Below are positions 15,194 to 24,214 of a stretch of 64,000 nt of DNA, one piece after another. The position numbers were made by a program, and so were the translations under genes. The number at the start of each line of letters is the position of its first letter. The first letter of the stretch is position 1. Under the pieces are notes generated by a model. The model had not been told where the DNA came from, did not search any database, and worked only from the letters and a program-made list of their open reading frames with translations. The DNA is from Lachnospiraceae bacterium (lineage in GTDB: Bacteria > Bacillota > Clostridia > Lachnospirales > Lachnospiraceae). The stretch is from contig SVFD01000001.1 of the NCBI GenBank assembly GCA_015057025.1, positions 248,001 to 312,000 of the forward strand, given 5' to 3'.

Positions 15194-16018
15194 ATGATAG
15201 TACAGCACAATCTTACAGCAATGAACTCAAACAGAATGCTTGGTTTAACATCAAGCGCACAGGCAAAGTCTACAGAGAAGTTATCTTCTGGTTACAAGAT
15301 TAACCGCGCAGCAGATGATGCAGCAGGTTTAGCTATTTCTGAAAAAATGCGTAGACAGATCAGAGGTCTTACACAGGCATCTGAAAATGCATCTGACGGT
15401 ATCTCTTGTGTACAGACAGCTGAAGGTGCTTTAGCAGAAGTACACGATATGTTACAGAGAATGAATGAACTTGCAGTTCAGTCAGCAAACGGTACTAACA
15501 TGAGTACAGACCGTGCTTATCTTCAGTCAGAAGTTGCAGCACTTGCATCTGAAATTGATCGTATCGCAGAATCTGTTACATTCAATGAGCAGAAGTTGTT
15601 AGACGGTTCATTCACAGGCAAGCTTCTTCAGGTTGGTTCTGAAGGTGAAGGCAACAACACTATCTCAATTGACATTGATGCTATGGATGCAGGTACACTT
15701 GGTGTAGACGCTATCTCTATCAGCGGTACAGACGGAACAAGTGCTCAGTCAGCAATCGGTACAATTAAGAAAGCTCTTCAGACAGTATCTCAGCAGAGAT
15801 CTGACCTTGGTGCTATCCAGAACAGATTAGAGCATACAATTAACAACCTTGATAACGTAGTTGAAAATACTACAGCAGCTGAAGCTCAGATCCGTGATAC
15901 TGATATGGCAGCTGAAATGGTTAAGTTCTCTAACAACAACATCCTTGCTCAGGCAGGTACAGCAATGTTGGCACAGGCTAACCAGTCAAACCAGAACGTA
16001 TTATCATTACTTGGATAA
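15194..16018 (+). CDS. fliC: Flagellin, compact form
   Basis: 274 residues, start after AAGGAGG. The N-terminal domain ([38 protein letters not shown]) and C-terminal domain ([30 protein letters not shown], in part, ending LSLLG) are complete and canonical. The central part is only ~60 residues, so the protein has D0/D1 domains and essentially no D2/D3 outer domains. The segment [16 protein letters not shown] corresponds to the TLR5-recognised region of bacterial flagellins. Ser/Thr-rich stretches ([16 protein letters not shown]) are possible glycan acceptors. Flanked by a sigma-28 promoter and a strong terminator, it is probably transcribed alone. Codon use is highly biased (GCA, ACA, CTT), as expected for an abundant protein. 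Confidence 0.97.
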   Translation: MIVQHNLTAMNSNRMLGLTSSAQAKSTEKLSSGYKINRAADDAAGLAISEKMRRQIRGLTQASENASDGISCVQTAEGALAEVHDMLQRMNELAVQSANGTNMSTDRAYLQSEVAALASEIDRIAESVTFNEQKLLDGSFTGKLLQVGSEGEGNNTISIDIDAMDAGTLGVDAISISGTDGTSAQSAIGTIKKALQTVSQQRSDLGAIQNRLEHTINNLDNVVENTTAAEAQIRDTDMAAEMVKFSNNNILAQAGTAMLAQANQSNQNVLSLLG

Positions 16019-16036
16019 TCATTGCAAATACTATCA

Positions 16037-16067
16037 AAAAGGTCGCGCAGTAATGCGCGACCTTTTA
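16037..16067. terminator. Strong terminator after flagellin
   Basis: AAAAGGTCGCGCA and TGCGCGACCTTTT form a 13-bp perfect stem around GTAA. It sits between the convergent flagellin and glycosyltransferase genes and can serve both strands. Confidence 0.92.
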
Positions 16068-16078
16068 CTTTGTATAAT

Positions 16079-17131
16079 TTATAAGCCATATTGTTTCAGT
16101 TTCTTCTTTGCCGGTTCGTATTCTCCACAGCTAAGGAAGAAAGCGCAAGCATTCTTTATGTTTCCCATAGCCTCATAGATTAAACCGATATGATAGCGAG
16201 GGAAAGTATTGGTAGTATCCTCGCGCCAATGCTCTTTGGCAGAAAGTGCTTTTAGAAATTCTAAAATTGCTTTTAAGGGTTCGTTGTTTCTGATATAGAT
16301 TAATCCCATTAAACATAAGTAATCTGCAATGTGTTCATAGCTGCTATAAACTTCTGTCAATTGCAGGGCATCTTGATAACGATGTAAGGTTAAAAGTGTT
16401 TCGCCATAAGCTACTGTCATTAATTGTGCATAGTATAATTGCGGATCCGGATTATAAGATAGTCCTTTTTCGTAATATTCGACAGCGCGTTCCGGAGACC
16501 CCGCAAGGGAAGCGGCCTGTCCGAGCTGGTGATATATATAGGGATTATTCGGTTCGGCTTCAAGTGCTTTTAATAACAGTGCTTCGTTTCGTATAGCCTT
16601 TTTCTTTAAATTTTCCGGCGTATCAACATAACCATCATGATATACAGTGATAGGGACTTCGCATCGTTCAATTGCACAACCGCGATTGTCCCGGACTTGT
16701 TCATGGATAATGCCCTCATAATGAAAATATTTTTTGTAAAAAAAACGCTCTACCCAATCATCCATACAAGTATCTGCATTGTTCATTTGATTGCGACGTA
16801 GAATCAGACCGACATAATGATGAAAAATGGGATTCATAAATTCATACAGTTTTTCCATATCAAAGCTTTCCACATACTCATCACAATCTAATACAAGAAT
16901 CCAATCATAGGTTGCTTTACTGATAGAGAAATTTCTTGCTGCAGAAAAATCATTACACCACTCAAAATCATAGATTTTATCGGTATATTTGGCGGCAAGT
17001 TCTTTTGTTTTATCGGTGGAACCGGTATCAATTAGAATAATTTCGGCGTTTAATTTGGAAGCCGCAGATAAGCAACGTTCAATTCGTTTCTCTTCATTTT
17101 TAGCAATTAAACATATTGAGAAGGGATTCAT
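16079..17131 (-). CDS. GT2-TPR glycosyltransferase (probable flagellin glycosyltransferase)
   Basis: 350 residues. The N-terminal ~170 residues are a family 2 (GT-A) glycosyltransferase: MNPFSICLIAKNEEKRIERCL, DTGSTDKT, DFSAARN and the metal-binding LDCDEY. The C-terminal ~150 residues contain TPR-like helices (NPYIYHQLGQAASLAGSPERAVEYYEKGL, in part). This architecture is shared by SunS-like S-glycosyltransferases and by the clostridial flagellin GlcNAc transferase located beside flagellin genes. It is convergent with the flagellin gene and followed by a paralogue on the same strand, so O-glycosylation of flagellin is the likely job (inference from context). The enzyme is cytoplasmic; no membrane segment is present. 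Confidence 0.85.
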   Translation of the reverse strand: MNPFSICLIAKNEEKRIERCLSAASKLNAEIILIDTGSTDKTKELAAKYTDKIYDFEWCNDFSAARNFSISKATYDWILVLDCDEYVESFDMEKLYEFMNPIFHHYVGLILRRNQMNNADTCMDDWVERFFYKKYFHYEGIIHEQVRDNRGCAIERCEVPITVYHDGYVDTPENLKKKAIRNEALLLKALEAEPNNPYIYHQLGQAASLAGSPERAVEYYEKGLSYNPDPQLYYAQLMTVAYGETLLTLHRYQDALQLTEVYSSYEHIADYLCLMGLIYIRNNEPLKAILEFLKALSAKEHWREDTTNTFPRYHIGLIYEAMGNIKNACAFFLSCGEYEPAKKKLKQYGL

Positions 17132-17218
17132 TCGTATTCTCCTTGTACATAAGGTTTATATATAATAAAAAATAATCGGGCTGAAATGTTCAAATTTCAT
17201 GCTAATATTCGTAGCATG

Positions 17219-18274
17219 TTAGTTTAGCGCATCTATTCTTGTCTTTGCGGGCTCGAAATCTCCGCACATTTTATAATATTTCAGGGCCCCTTCTGTTCTT
17301 CCTGTGCATTCATAAATTACACCAATATTATAATATGCTCTATATGAACCCGCCCCGGTTACCTTACATACTTTCTGTTTGGTGGCATTTAAGAATTCCT
17401 GAATCGCCAAATCAAACAGGGCATTATTCATATAAATAAGACCCATCAGGAAGCAGAAGTCTGCATTTATAGCGAATTCTTCATAAACGCCTTCTAAGCC
17501 CAGTGCCTCCTGATAACGTTTGGTGTAGAGCAGTGCATAACCGTAAGATTCCACCATACTTTGCACATATTCCAAACGAGGGTTCAAATCGTACGTTAGA
17601 GCCTTACCATAGGCTTGGACAGCTTTTTCATAATCCTCCATCATAAAATATGCCTGTCCCAGCTGAAACATAAAATAAGTATCGTCAGGATTTTTTTCCA
17701 GTTCTTTTAAAAGTAAATCTGCATTTCGCTTGGAACGCTTTGCTCGTGTTTCGATATCTCCGGCATATGCCATATGGTCAAATTCTGCAGTTAAGGCATA
17801 ATAGGACGCGGTTATACTGCTGTTATTGGGAACAATCTGCTCGTGAATACTACCTTCGTAGTGATATAATTTCTTGGAGAAGAAGCGTCCCATACCTTCT
17901 CTCACGGTTCTTGTTTCGCCTTGCTGTGTATAAGTATCGGTTCGAAATATTCTTCCAATTCCCTTTGGATTTGTTTCAATCATTCTCTGATTCTTATCTT
18001 CGTCCCACTCAGTCAAATACTCATCACTATCCACGGTCAAAATATACTCATTGCTTGCATATTTGATGCATTCATTTCTTGCTGCGGAGAAATCATTACA
18101 CCACTCAAAATGATGTAAGCAGTTGGTATATTTTAATACCATATCACATGTACCGTCGGTAGAGCCGGTATCCAGGACGACAATTTCGTGTCCGAGAGGT
18201 TTTAAGCGGCGCAGACACTCTTCCAAGATGGTACATTCATTTTTTGTGATAATGCAGATTGAGTAAGAAATCAT
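17219..18274 (-). CDS. GT2-TPR glycosyltransferase, paralogue of the preceding gene
   Basis: 351 residues with the same order as the gene at 16079: GT-A fold (MISYSICIITKNECTILEECL, DTGSTDGT, DFSAARNE, metal motif VDSDEYL) and a C-terminal TPR part (FMFQLGQAYFMMEDYEKAVQAYGKAL, in part, and YYNIGVIYECTGRTEGALKYYKMCG). The two genes are on the same strand, 87 bp apart, and are likely an old tandem duplication. Two such enzymes could add successive sugars or modify different sites on flagellin. The gene diverges from the CgeB-like glycosyltransferase gene at 18427, sharing a 152-bp promoter region. Confidence 0.85.
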   Translation of the reverse strand: MISYSICIITKNECTILEECLRRLKPLGHEIVVLDTGSTDGTCDMVLKYTNCLHHFEWCNDFSAARNECIKYASNEYILTVDSDEYLTEWDEDKNQRMIETNPKGIGRIFRTDTYTQQGETRTVREGMGRFFSKKLYHYEGSIHEQIVPNNSSITASYYALTAEFDHMAYAGDIETRAKRSKRNADLLLKELEKNPDDTYFMFQLGQAYFMMEDYEKAVQAYGKALTYDLNPRLEYVQSMVESYGYALLYTKRYQEALGLEGVYEEFAINADFCFLMGLIYMNNALFDLAIQEFLNATKQKVCKVTGAGSYRAYYNIGVIYECTGRTEGALKYYKMCGDFEPAKTRIDALN

Positions 18275-18349
18275 ACAAACGCTCCTAAATTAGTATAAAA
18301 ATATCATATCATTTTCCTATAAAAAAAGAAAGAACCGAGCTCTATTTTA

Positions 18350-18378
18350 TTGACGTAAGTACAAAAAAATTCTATACT
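18350..18378 (+). promoter_or_regulatory. Housekeeping-type promoter of the CgeB-like gene
   Basis: TTGACG (18350-18355), a 17-base spacer and TATACT (18373-18378) match a sigma-A promoter well. It lies 49 bp before the start codon at 18427. Confidence 0.75.
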
Positions 18379-18426
18379 GTTAAGTAAAGCAAGACGTTAC
18401 AAAATAACGAAAAGCAGGGGAAAAAC

Positions 18427-19632
18427 ATGAGAATACTTTTTTATCGGTGGGGGACCTTTAATGAGCCTGTGATCGAAAAGACTTTGCGGGATTTGGGGCA
18501 TTTCGTAAAAGTGGTTTGGGCAGAAAATTATAAGGGTATACAGACCGAGGAACAGATTCAAGATTATGCCAAAGAGGCGTCGGGATATCATGCGGACATA
18601 TTTTTTTCCGTGGATTATTTCCAGACGATTGCAATGGCTGCCAAAAAACTGAATATTATATATTATTCGTGGTTATATCATATACCGCAGTGGAGTTTAT
18701 TTTCATATCCTGCACAACTGCCGAATAATCGAATTATTACTTTTGATTCGGCGCAAATGCAGGAATTAAAACAATATAATGTACATGGTATGCAGTATAT
18801 GTCTCAGGCGGCAGATAAGGAGCTTCTTGCCAATGCCCTGGAGCATGCAACGAGCGAACAGCTGGAGAAATACAAGGCGGATGTTTCATTTGTGGGAACC
18901 TTATATGAAAGTGCTAATAATCTTTTTAATCGTATTTCTGCAGAAGCAAGAGAAAAGGAAGTATACAAAAAGATTATTGCCATGATACGTGATAAACGTT
19001 TTGTTTATGGTAAAGATGTGTTATATCGTGGCGTAACAGAGGAGATGGTAGAATTTTTATTGGAAGAGGTAGAGCAGGCAAAGGATCACTTTTTCTTTGC
19101 CAAACAAGAAGAAATTGCCATACAATCTGTGCTTGCCCGAAAGATTACAGTTGAAGAGCGTAAACTGATGGCCAGGACTCTGGCTAGAGAATTTGATTTT
19201 AAATTGTATACAATTTCCAATACAGATAAATTTCCTAAAATCAATAATTGCGGTCCGGTAGACTTTGCAAAACAGGCACCTCTTATCTATAACGGAAGTA
19301 AAATCAATATTTATGTTACACCCAGAGCGATTCGAAGTGGTATACCTTTACGAGTGCTTGAGATTATGGCATGTCAGGGGTTTGTGTTAGTAAATTATCA
19401 GGAAGATTTAGCTCGTGAGTTTGAAGAAGGTAAAGAGCTGGTAATGTATCGCAGCTTGGAAGAATTAACGGAAAAAGTACGATATTATCTGGAACACGAA
19501 ACGGAGCGTAAGAAAATCGCCAGAGCCGGCTATGAAAAAGTTTTAAGAGAATATAATTATGCTGAAAAACTGCGAAAAATTCTTGAACAGAAGCCTTCGG
19601 GTGTAATTCAGAATATGAGAGATAGTTTTTAG
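18427..19632 (+). CDS. CgeB/DUF3880-type glycosyltransferase
   Basis: 401 residues. The N-terminal half (MRILFYRWGTFNEPVIEKTLRDLGH, IFFSVDYFQ, YYSWLYHIPQW) matches the DUF3880 domain. The C-terminal half is a GT-B donor-binding domain as in CgeB proteins: SKINIYVTPRAIRSGIPLRVLEIMACQGFVL (in part) and a final TPR-free helix. In clostridia such proteins are frequent in flagellin glycosylation loci and spore-coat glycosylation. Its position beside two TPR-GT2 genes and flagellin suggests it extends or modifies a flagellin glycan. It has its own promoter and terminator and so is probably a single-gene transcript. Confidence 0.8.
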   Translation: MRILFYRWGTFNEPVIEKTLRDLGHFVKVVWAENYKGIQTEEQIQDYAKEASGYHADIFFSVDYFQTIAMAAKKLNIIYYSWLYHIPQWSLFSYPAQLPNNRIITFDSAQMQELKQYNVHGMQYMSQAADKELLANALEHATSEQLEKYKADVSFVGTLYESANNLFNRISAEAREKEVYKKIIAMIRDKRFVYGKDVLYRGVTEEMVEFLLEEVEQAKDHFFFAKQEEIAIQSVLARKITVEERKLMARTLAREFDFKLYTISNTDKFPKINNCGPVDFAKQAPLIYNGSKINIYVTPRAIRSGIPLRVLEIMACQGFVLVNYQEDLAREFEEGKELVMYRSLEELTEKVRYYLEHETERKKIARAGYEKVLREYNYAEKLRKILEQKPSGVIQNMRDSF

Positions 19633-19638
19633 GTTGTG

Positions 19639-19664
19639 AAGAGTCCTTTCTATAAGGACTCTTT
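19639..19664 (+). terminator. Terminator after the CgeB-like gene
   Basis: GAGTCCTT (19641-19648) pairs with AAGGACTC (19654-19661) around a 5-base loop, followed by TTTCC. The T tract is short. Confidence 0.65.
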
Positions 19665-19723
19665 CCTGTAGATGACGGGAGAAAAATAAAAAGTGATAGG
19701 AAAATGAAAGATGGAGGAAAAAT

Positions 19724-20401
19724 ATGAAGCGTTCAGAAATTAATAAGGCAATTAAAGAAATGGAAGCTTTGATAGCTAAGCATGGTTTTGCCCTTCCGCC
19801 ATTCTGTAATTGGACCAAAGAAGACTGGGGTTCCAAAGGGAGTGAATATGATGAAATCCGTGATAATATGTTAGGTTGGGATATTACGGATTATGGTCTT
19901 GGCAATTTTGATAAGGTTGGCTTTGCATTGATTACTTTACGAAACGGTAACCAAAATAATCCAAAATATAAAAAAGTATATGCTGAAAAGCTTCTTATGT
20001 TAAAAGAAGGACAGCATTCGCCTATGCATTTTCATTGGAATAAAAGTGAAGATATTATCAACCGCGGCGGTGGAACTTTGATTATTCATGTCTATAATGA
20101 TAAGAATGGTGAACTGGATGATACGGATGTATTGGTGAATGCAGATGGAAGGTCTTATTACGTTAAAGCGGGTACGGGTGTGGAGTTGCGTCCCGGTGAA
20201 AGTATTACACTGTGGCCTCATCAGTATCACGATTTTGATGTATTGGAAGGAACGGGAGATGTTTTGATTGGCGAAGTATCCATGTGTAATGACGATAATA
20301 CGGACAATCGCTTTTATGAACCTGTAGGGCGTTTTCCTGAAATTGAAGAAGATGAGGAGCCTTACAGACTGTTGTGTAACGAATATCCTTCGGTGAAGTG
20401 A
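19724..20401 (+). CDS. D-lyxose/D-mannose ketol-isomerase family cupin
   Basis: 225 residues. The sequence fits D-lyxose isomerases (cupin fold): MKRSEINKAIKEMEALIAKHGFALPPFCNW (in part), the metal-binding HFHWNKSEDI with two His and a Glu, and a later His in LWPHQYHDFDV. Known family members interconvert D-lyxose/D-xylulose and D-mannose/D-fructose. The length is close to the ~225-residue Gram-negative and clostridial enzymes. Here a mannose-fructose activity could feed hexose into the nucleotide-sugar pools, but the substrate cannot be fixed from sequence. Start after GGAGGAAA. The alpha-amylase gene follows in the same direction after 97 bp. Confidence 0.85.
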   Translation: MKRSEINKAIKEMEALIAKHGFALPPFCNWTKEDWGSKGSEYDEIRDNMLGWDITDYGLGNFDKVGFALITLRNGNQNNPKYKKVYAEKLLMLKEGQHSPMHFHWNKSEDIINRGGGTLIIHVYNDKNGELDDTDVLVNADGRSYYVKAGTGVELRPGESITLWPHQYHDFDVLEGTGDVLIGEVSMCNDDNTDNRFYEPVGRFPEIEEDEEPYRLLCNEYPSVK

Positions 20402-20498
20402 GCTAAGAAGGAAAGGTGAATAAATACAAAAGAGATAAAATGCGTAGTTAAGGTAGCTTTTAGATATAATATCTTGGAAGTATGAGGAGTGATTCGGA

Positions 20499-21971
20499 AT
20501 GAAAAATGAAACCATGATGCAGTATTTTGAGTGGGATTTACCGTCAGACAAGCTACTGTGGAAGCGATGCATCGCGCAGGCTCCTAAGTTGAAAGAAGCC
20601 GGGATTACCAAGGTATGGTTGCCGCCTGCCTATAAAGGAATGAACGGTGTCAATGAGGTAGGATATGGAGTTTATGATACATATGATTTGGGTGAGTTTG
20701 AACAGAAAGGAACTATAGCAACGAAATATGGAACCAAGCAGGAGTATCTTAAAGCTGTCAAAACATTGCAAAACAACGGAATTGAGGTGCTTGCTGATGT
20801 GGTTTTGAATCATATGATGGGTGCAGACGCTAGCGAAAAAGTTATGGCGGTGGAAACAGCTGAAAACAATCGAAAACAAACGGTTGGAGGGTTAAAAGAA
20901 ATTTCTGCGTGGACTATTTTTGATTTTCCGGGTAGGAACGGTAAGTATTCGGATTTTACATGGAACAGTAGCCACTTTAATGGTGTAGATTGGGATGATA
21001 ATGCTAAAAGAAATGCCTTATATTTATTCGAGGGAAAACGCTGGGATGGCGAAACCGACGAGGAAAAGGCAAATTATGATTATTTGATGGGTGCAGATCT
21101 CGATATGGAGAATGCTGCGGTCAGAGCGCAACTTATCAAATGGGGCATGTGGTACGAAGAAACCGTAGGTATGGATGGATTTCGTTTGGATGCGGTAAAA
21201 CATATTAATGCAAACTTTTATAAGGAATGGCTTGAAAAAATTCGTGAAAAGACCGGCAAAGACATGTTTGCGGTAGCGGAATACTGGCATGCGGATTTGA
21301 AGCGCCTTTTAAAGTATTTGGATAATGTGGAAAATTGTATGTCATTGTTTGATGTGCCGTTGCATTATAACTTTTATAATGCATCTAATCAAAGCGGTAC
21401 TTTTGATATGCGCTATCTTCTCGACAATACGGTTGTGGAGCACAGAAGCAAAAATGCGGTAACCTTTGTGGATAATCATGACACGCAACCCGGACAGGCG
21501 CTGTGTTCTTTTGTGCAGGGTTGGTTTAAGCCTCTGGCATATGCTTGCATTCTTTTTCGTAGGGAGGGGCTTCCCTGCGTCTTTTATGGGGATTATTATG
21601 GTTTGCCGGCGCACAATATTCCTCCTATGACGGGGTTAAAGAAGATGATAAAGATACGTGAACTGTATGCCTACGGAGAACAAAAAGATTATTTCGACCA
21701 CGAAAATATAATTGGATGGGTTCGTATGGGAGAAAGCGAACATGAAAATTCAGGATTAGCTGTGGTTCTTTCAGATGGTCCGGGGGGAATAAAAAGAATG
21801 TATGTGGGGAAACAATTTGCTGATATGGAATTTAAAGATGTAACCGGCAAATGTTCCGATAGTGTGACAATTGATGCCTTAGGATGGGGTGATTTTCGAG
21901 TAGATGGCGGAAGCGTTTCGACTTGGGTGTGTAAGGCCGCATATGATTATCTTGAGACGGAAGTTATGTAA
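20499..21971 (+). CDS. Cytoplasmic alpha-amylase (GH13)
   Basis: 490 residues, no signal peptide. The N-terminus MMQYFEWDLP...LKEAGITKVWLPPAYKG and the motifs VVLNHM, GFRLDAVKHI (nucleophile Asp), VAEYW (acid/base Glu) and FVDNHDT (transition-state Asp) are the conserved regions of GH13 alpha-amylases of the AmyS/AmyA cytoplasmic type. A C-terminal beta domain (~400-490) is present. Function: hydrolysis of alpha-1,4 links in intracellular maltodextrins or glycogen. A TTGG-poor upstream region shows no clear separate promoter, so co-transcription with the isomerase gene is possible. Confidence 0.93.
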   Translation: MKNETMMQYFEWDLPSDKLLWKRCIAQAPKLKEAGITKVWLPPAYKGMNGVNEVGYGVYDTYDLGEFEQKGTIATKYGTKQEYLKAVKTLQNNGIEVLADVVLNHMMGADASEKVMAVETAENNRKQTVGGLKEISAWTIFDFPGRNGKYSDFTWNSSHFNGVDWDDNAKRNALYLFEGKRWDGETDEEKANYDYLMGADLDMENAAVRAQLIKWGMWYEETVGMDGFRLDAVKHINANFYKEWLEKIREKTGKDMFAVAEYWHADLKRLLKYLDNVENCMSLFDVPLHYNFYNASNQSGTFDMRYLLDNTVVEHRSKNAVTFVDNHDTQPGQALCSFVQGWFKPLAYACILFRREGLPCVFYGDYYGLPAHNIPPMTGLKKMIKIRELYAYGEQKDYFDHENIIGWVRMGESEHENSGLAVVLSDGPGGIKRMYVGKQFADMEFKDVTGKCSDSVTIDALGWGDFRVDGGSVSTWVCKAAYDYLETEVM

Positions 21972-22003
21972 GTATCATGTGCATGAAGAGTGGATAACGA
22001 AAA

Positions 22004-22034
22004 GGACTGAATGAGGTGATACCTGATTCAGTCC
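22004..22034. terminator. Bidirectional hairpin between convergent genes
   Basis: GGACTGAAT pairs with ATTCAGTCC, with an inner AGGT/ACCT extension. There is no clear T tract on the plus strand. It lies between the amylase gene and the oppositely oriented lipoprotein gene. Confidence 0.6.
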
Positions 22035-22073
22035 GTAAAAGCAGTATTATAAAATAATGAAATAGCCGTAGAA

Positions 22074-22982
22074 TTATTCTGCATATTCAATACCATAGGT
22101 GTTTTCTGCAACTGTGTCATTGTGAATTACGGTTCCGGCATCGCAATATACGGTATGGTTATTACTTGTATTTGTAATAACACCACCGTTTAAGTAAAGA
22201 ACAGCAATGTCAGCATTATTATAAACTACCGGGTGGGTTTTGTCGCCGGCTCCGGTAATTGTACCGCTGTTAAAGTACATTTCGCCGGAATTAATTACTA
22301 CAATACAATCAATCTCATCACGGCTGATGGTGCAGTTATCAATATTCATTACACTACCGCCATTATTACTGTTCCAGATTGCAACATTGGCAGTGTGGTT
22401 TTCTACCGTAATGTTATTAATGTTAAGAGTGCCATAATTTACCAGCGATTTAGAGTATTCACCGGAAATGGTATTCGTAATGGTTCCTTCGCCGTTGATA
22501 GTAAGCGTGCCGTTGCAGGTGATTGTATCAAAGCCCTGGCCATCAAGGGTAAAGCCGTTTAAGTTTAAGGTAATGTCAGAACCTATGGGAGTGGCTGCGA
22601 AGCCGTTGTAATCTGCTGTAGTTTCGATGGTTACAGGAGTGGTGTCGGTGACAGAATTGAAAGCATCCTGCAAAGTGGCATAGCCTGTTCCGTTTATTTT
22701 AAAAGGAGAAGCGGTATAGTTAAAATAGATATTAACTGTAGTATCTTTGCTCAGATGTTCTGTAGTAAGCCTCCATTCATTTGTGTCCCAGGCAACAACT
22801 GCCTTTTCGTTATTGCATTCTAACGATACAAAATCGTAGAAATTACGATCCGGAGCAGTGTTGCTTAATGTTCCGTCTATATAATAGTTGACTGTAAGTA
22901 CAGGTTCACTACAACCTGACAAGCAAGTAACGAATACAAAAATTAAAACCAGACTTAATAATGCAGTTTGAATATATTTCAT
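22074..22982 (-). CDS. Beta-helix surface lipoprotein
   Basis: 302 residues from the ATG at 22982, which has an AGGGGG ribosome site; an upstream in-frame ATG would add 20 residues before the signal sequence. The N-terminus MKYIQTALLSLVLIFVFVTCLSGC is a lipoprotein signal peptide with lipobox LSGC. After a ~70-residue domain come repeated short strands such as LTINGEGTITNT, LNINNITVENHT, MNIDNCTI and LYLNGGVITNT, a right-handed parallel beta-helix (pectate-lyase-like) pattern. No catalytic residues are recognisable, so binding or adhesion is as likely as enzymatic action. It is anchored outside the membrane. It is divergent from the TPR-GT2 gene at 23161. Confidence 0.75.
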   Translation of the reverse strand: MKYIQTALLSLVLIFVFVTCLSGCSEPVLTVNYYIDGTLSNTAPDRNFYDFVSLECNNEKAVVAWDTNEWRLTTEHLSKDTTVNIYFNYTASPFKINGTGYATLQDAFNSVTDTTPVTIETTADYNGFAATPIGSDITLNLNGFTLDGQGFDTITCNGTLTINGEGTITNTISGEYSKSLVNYGTLNINNITVENHTANVAIWNSNNGGSVMNIDNCTISRDEIDCIVVINSGEMYFNSGTITGAGDKTHPVVYNNADIAVLYLNGGVITNTSNNHTVYCDAGTVIHNDTVAENTYGIEYAE

Positions 22983-23160
22983 AAAGCCCCCTATGAATAT
23001 GAAACTTATCTCGCATATTGTCGATGTATACTTTGTGGACAACTGCTTTGAAGTTATTTTACACTAATTGTAAAGTAAATTCCAGTATAATATATAAGAA
23101 AACAAATGGATAATGCAGGAAAACCGGGTTAGAGTCTGTGCCGGGCAGAAAGGAATCAAA

Positions 23161-24123
23161 ATGGCTACCATAAGTGTTTGTATGATTGTTAAAAATGAAG
23201 AGAAGGTGTTGGAACGTTGTCTACAGTCTTTGCAAGGTATCTGGGACGAACTGATTATTGTAGATACCGGTTCTTCTGACAAAACCAAAGATATTGCTAA
23301 ATGTTATACGGAAAATGTTTATGATTTTCAGTGGATAGATGATTTCAGTGCGGCAAGAAATTATGCATTTTCCAAAGCAAGCTGTGAATATATTTATTCG
23401 GCAGATGCAGATGAAGTTTTAGACGAGATGAATCAGGAGCGTTTCCTGCAACTGAAAGAAGCATTGATTCCTGAGGTTGAAATTGTGCAGATGTGGTATG
23501 TGACACCGCCTGAATTTAATACAACAGAGAATTTTGACAAAGAATATCGTCCAAAGTTGTATAAAAGGTTAAGGGAATTTAATTGGATTGATCCCATACA
23601 TGAAACAGTGCGTTTGGACCCGGTAGTATTTGACAGCGATGTGGAAATTTTACATCGTCCTCATGATAATCATGCCGGAAGGGATTTTCGCATTTTTGAG
23701 AAGATGATTGCTGAGGGGAAGCCTCTATCAACCAAACTTCATAAAATGTACGCAAGGGAATTAATGTTATCGGGAGAAAAAGAGGATTTGGCAAGTGCAG
23801 AGCGGTTCTTTGCAGAAAGCATGGGGGACGAGGCTCGGGGTGTGGATGAATGGCAGGAAGCGGTTAGTGTGTTGTGCAGACATTACCGATTAGGAAAAAA
23901 GTACGATAGATTTTTAGAATTGGTTTTAACGGGTGTAGCCAATTATCCTTGTTCTGAAATGTGCTATGAGTTAGGAATATATTATTATGAAAAAGGTAGT
24001 TTACAGGATGCTAAGGAATGGTTTGAACGGGCGATGCACAGTACTACAGCTGTGATTGATGCTACTTGTCAGAACGAGAAACCTTTTGAGTACTTGAAGC
24101 AAATAGAAGGAAAGGATGTCTGA
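23161..24123 (+). CDS. GT2 glycosyltransferase with TPR-like C-terminus
   Basis: 320 residues from the ATG at 23161 (AAAGGA upstream); the frame is open back to 23113 but without a ribosome site. The GT-A domain shows MATISVCMIVKNEEKVLERCL, DTGSSDKT, DFSAARNY and the metal motif ADADEV. The C-terminal half (MYARELMLSGEKEDLASAERFF, ELGIYYYEKGSLQDAKEWFERAM, in part) is TPR-like. It belongs to the same SunS-like group as the two genes at 16079 and 17219 but is more distant in sequence. A role in protein or flagellin glycosylation is likely by homology and proximity; the donor sugar is unknown. Confidence 0.82.
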   Translation: MATISVCMIVKNEEKVLERCLQSLQGIWDELIIVDTGSSDKTKDIAKCYTENVYDFQWIDDFSAARNYAFSKASCEYIYSADADEVLDEMNQERFLQLKEALIPEVEIVQMWYVTPPEFNTTENFDKEYRPKLYKRLREFNWIDPIHETVRLDPVVFDSDVEILHRPHDNHAGRDFRIFEKMIAEGKPLSTKLHKMYARELMLSGEKEDLASAERFFAESMGDEARGVDEWQEAVSVLCRHYRLGKKYDRFLELVLTGVANYPCSEMCYELGIYYYEKGSLQDAKEWFERAMHSTTAVIDATCQNEKPFEYLKQIEGKDV

Positions 24124-24214
24124 TAGTAAAAACAAGGTTGCGAGAACGCTTCCTGTGATGTTACAATAAAAAAGTATTTTGTACGTTAAAATATTGGAAA
24201 GAGAAGGTAAATTC

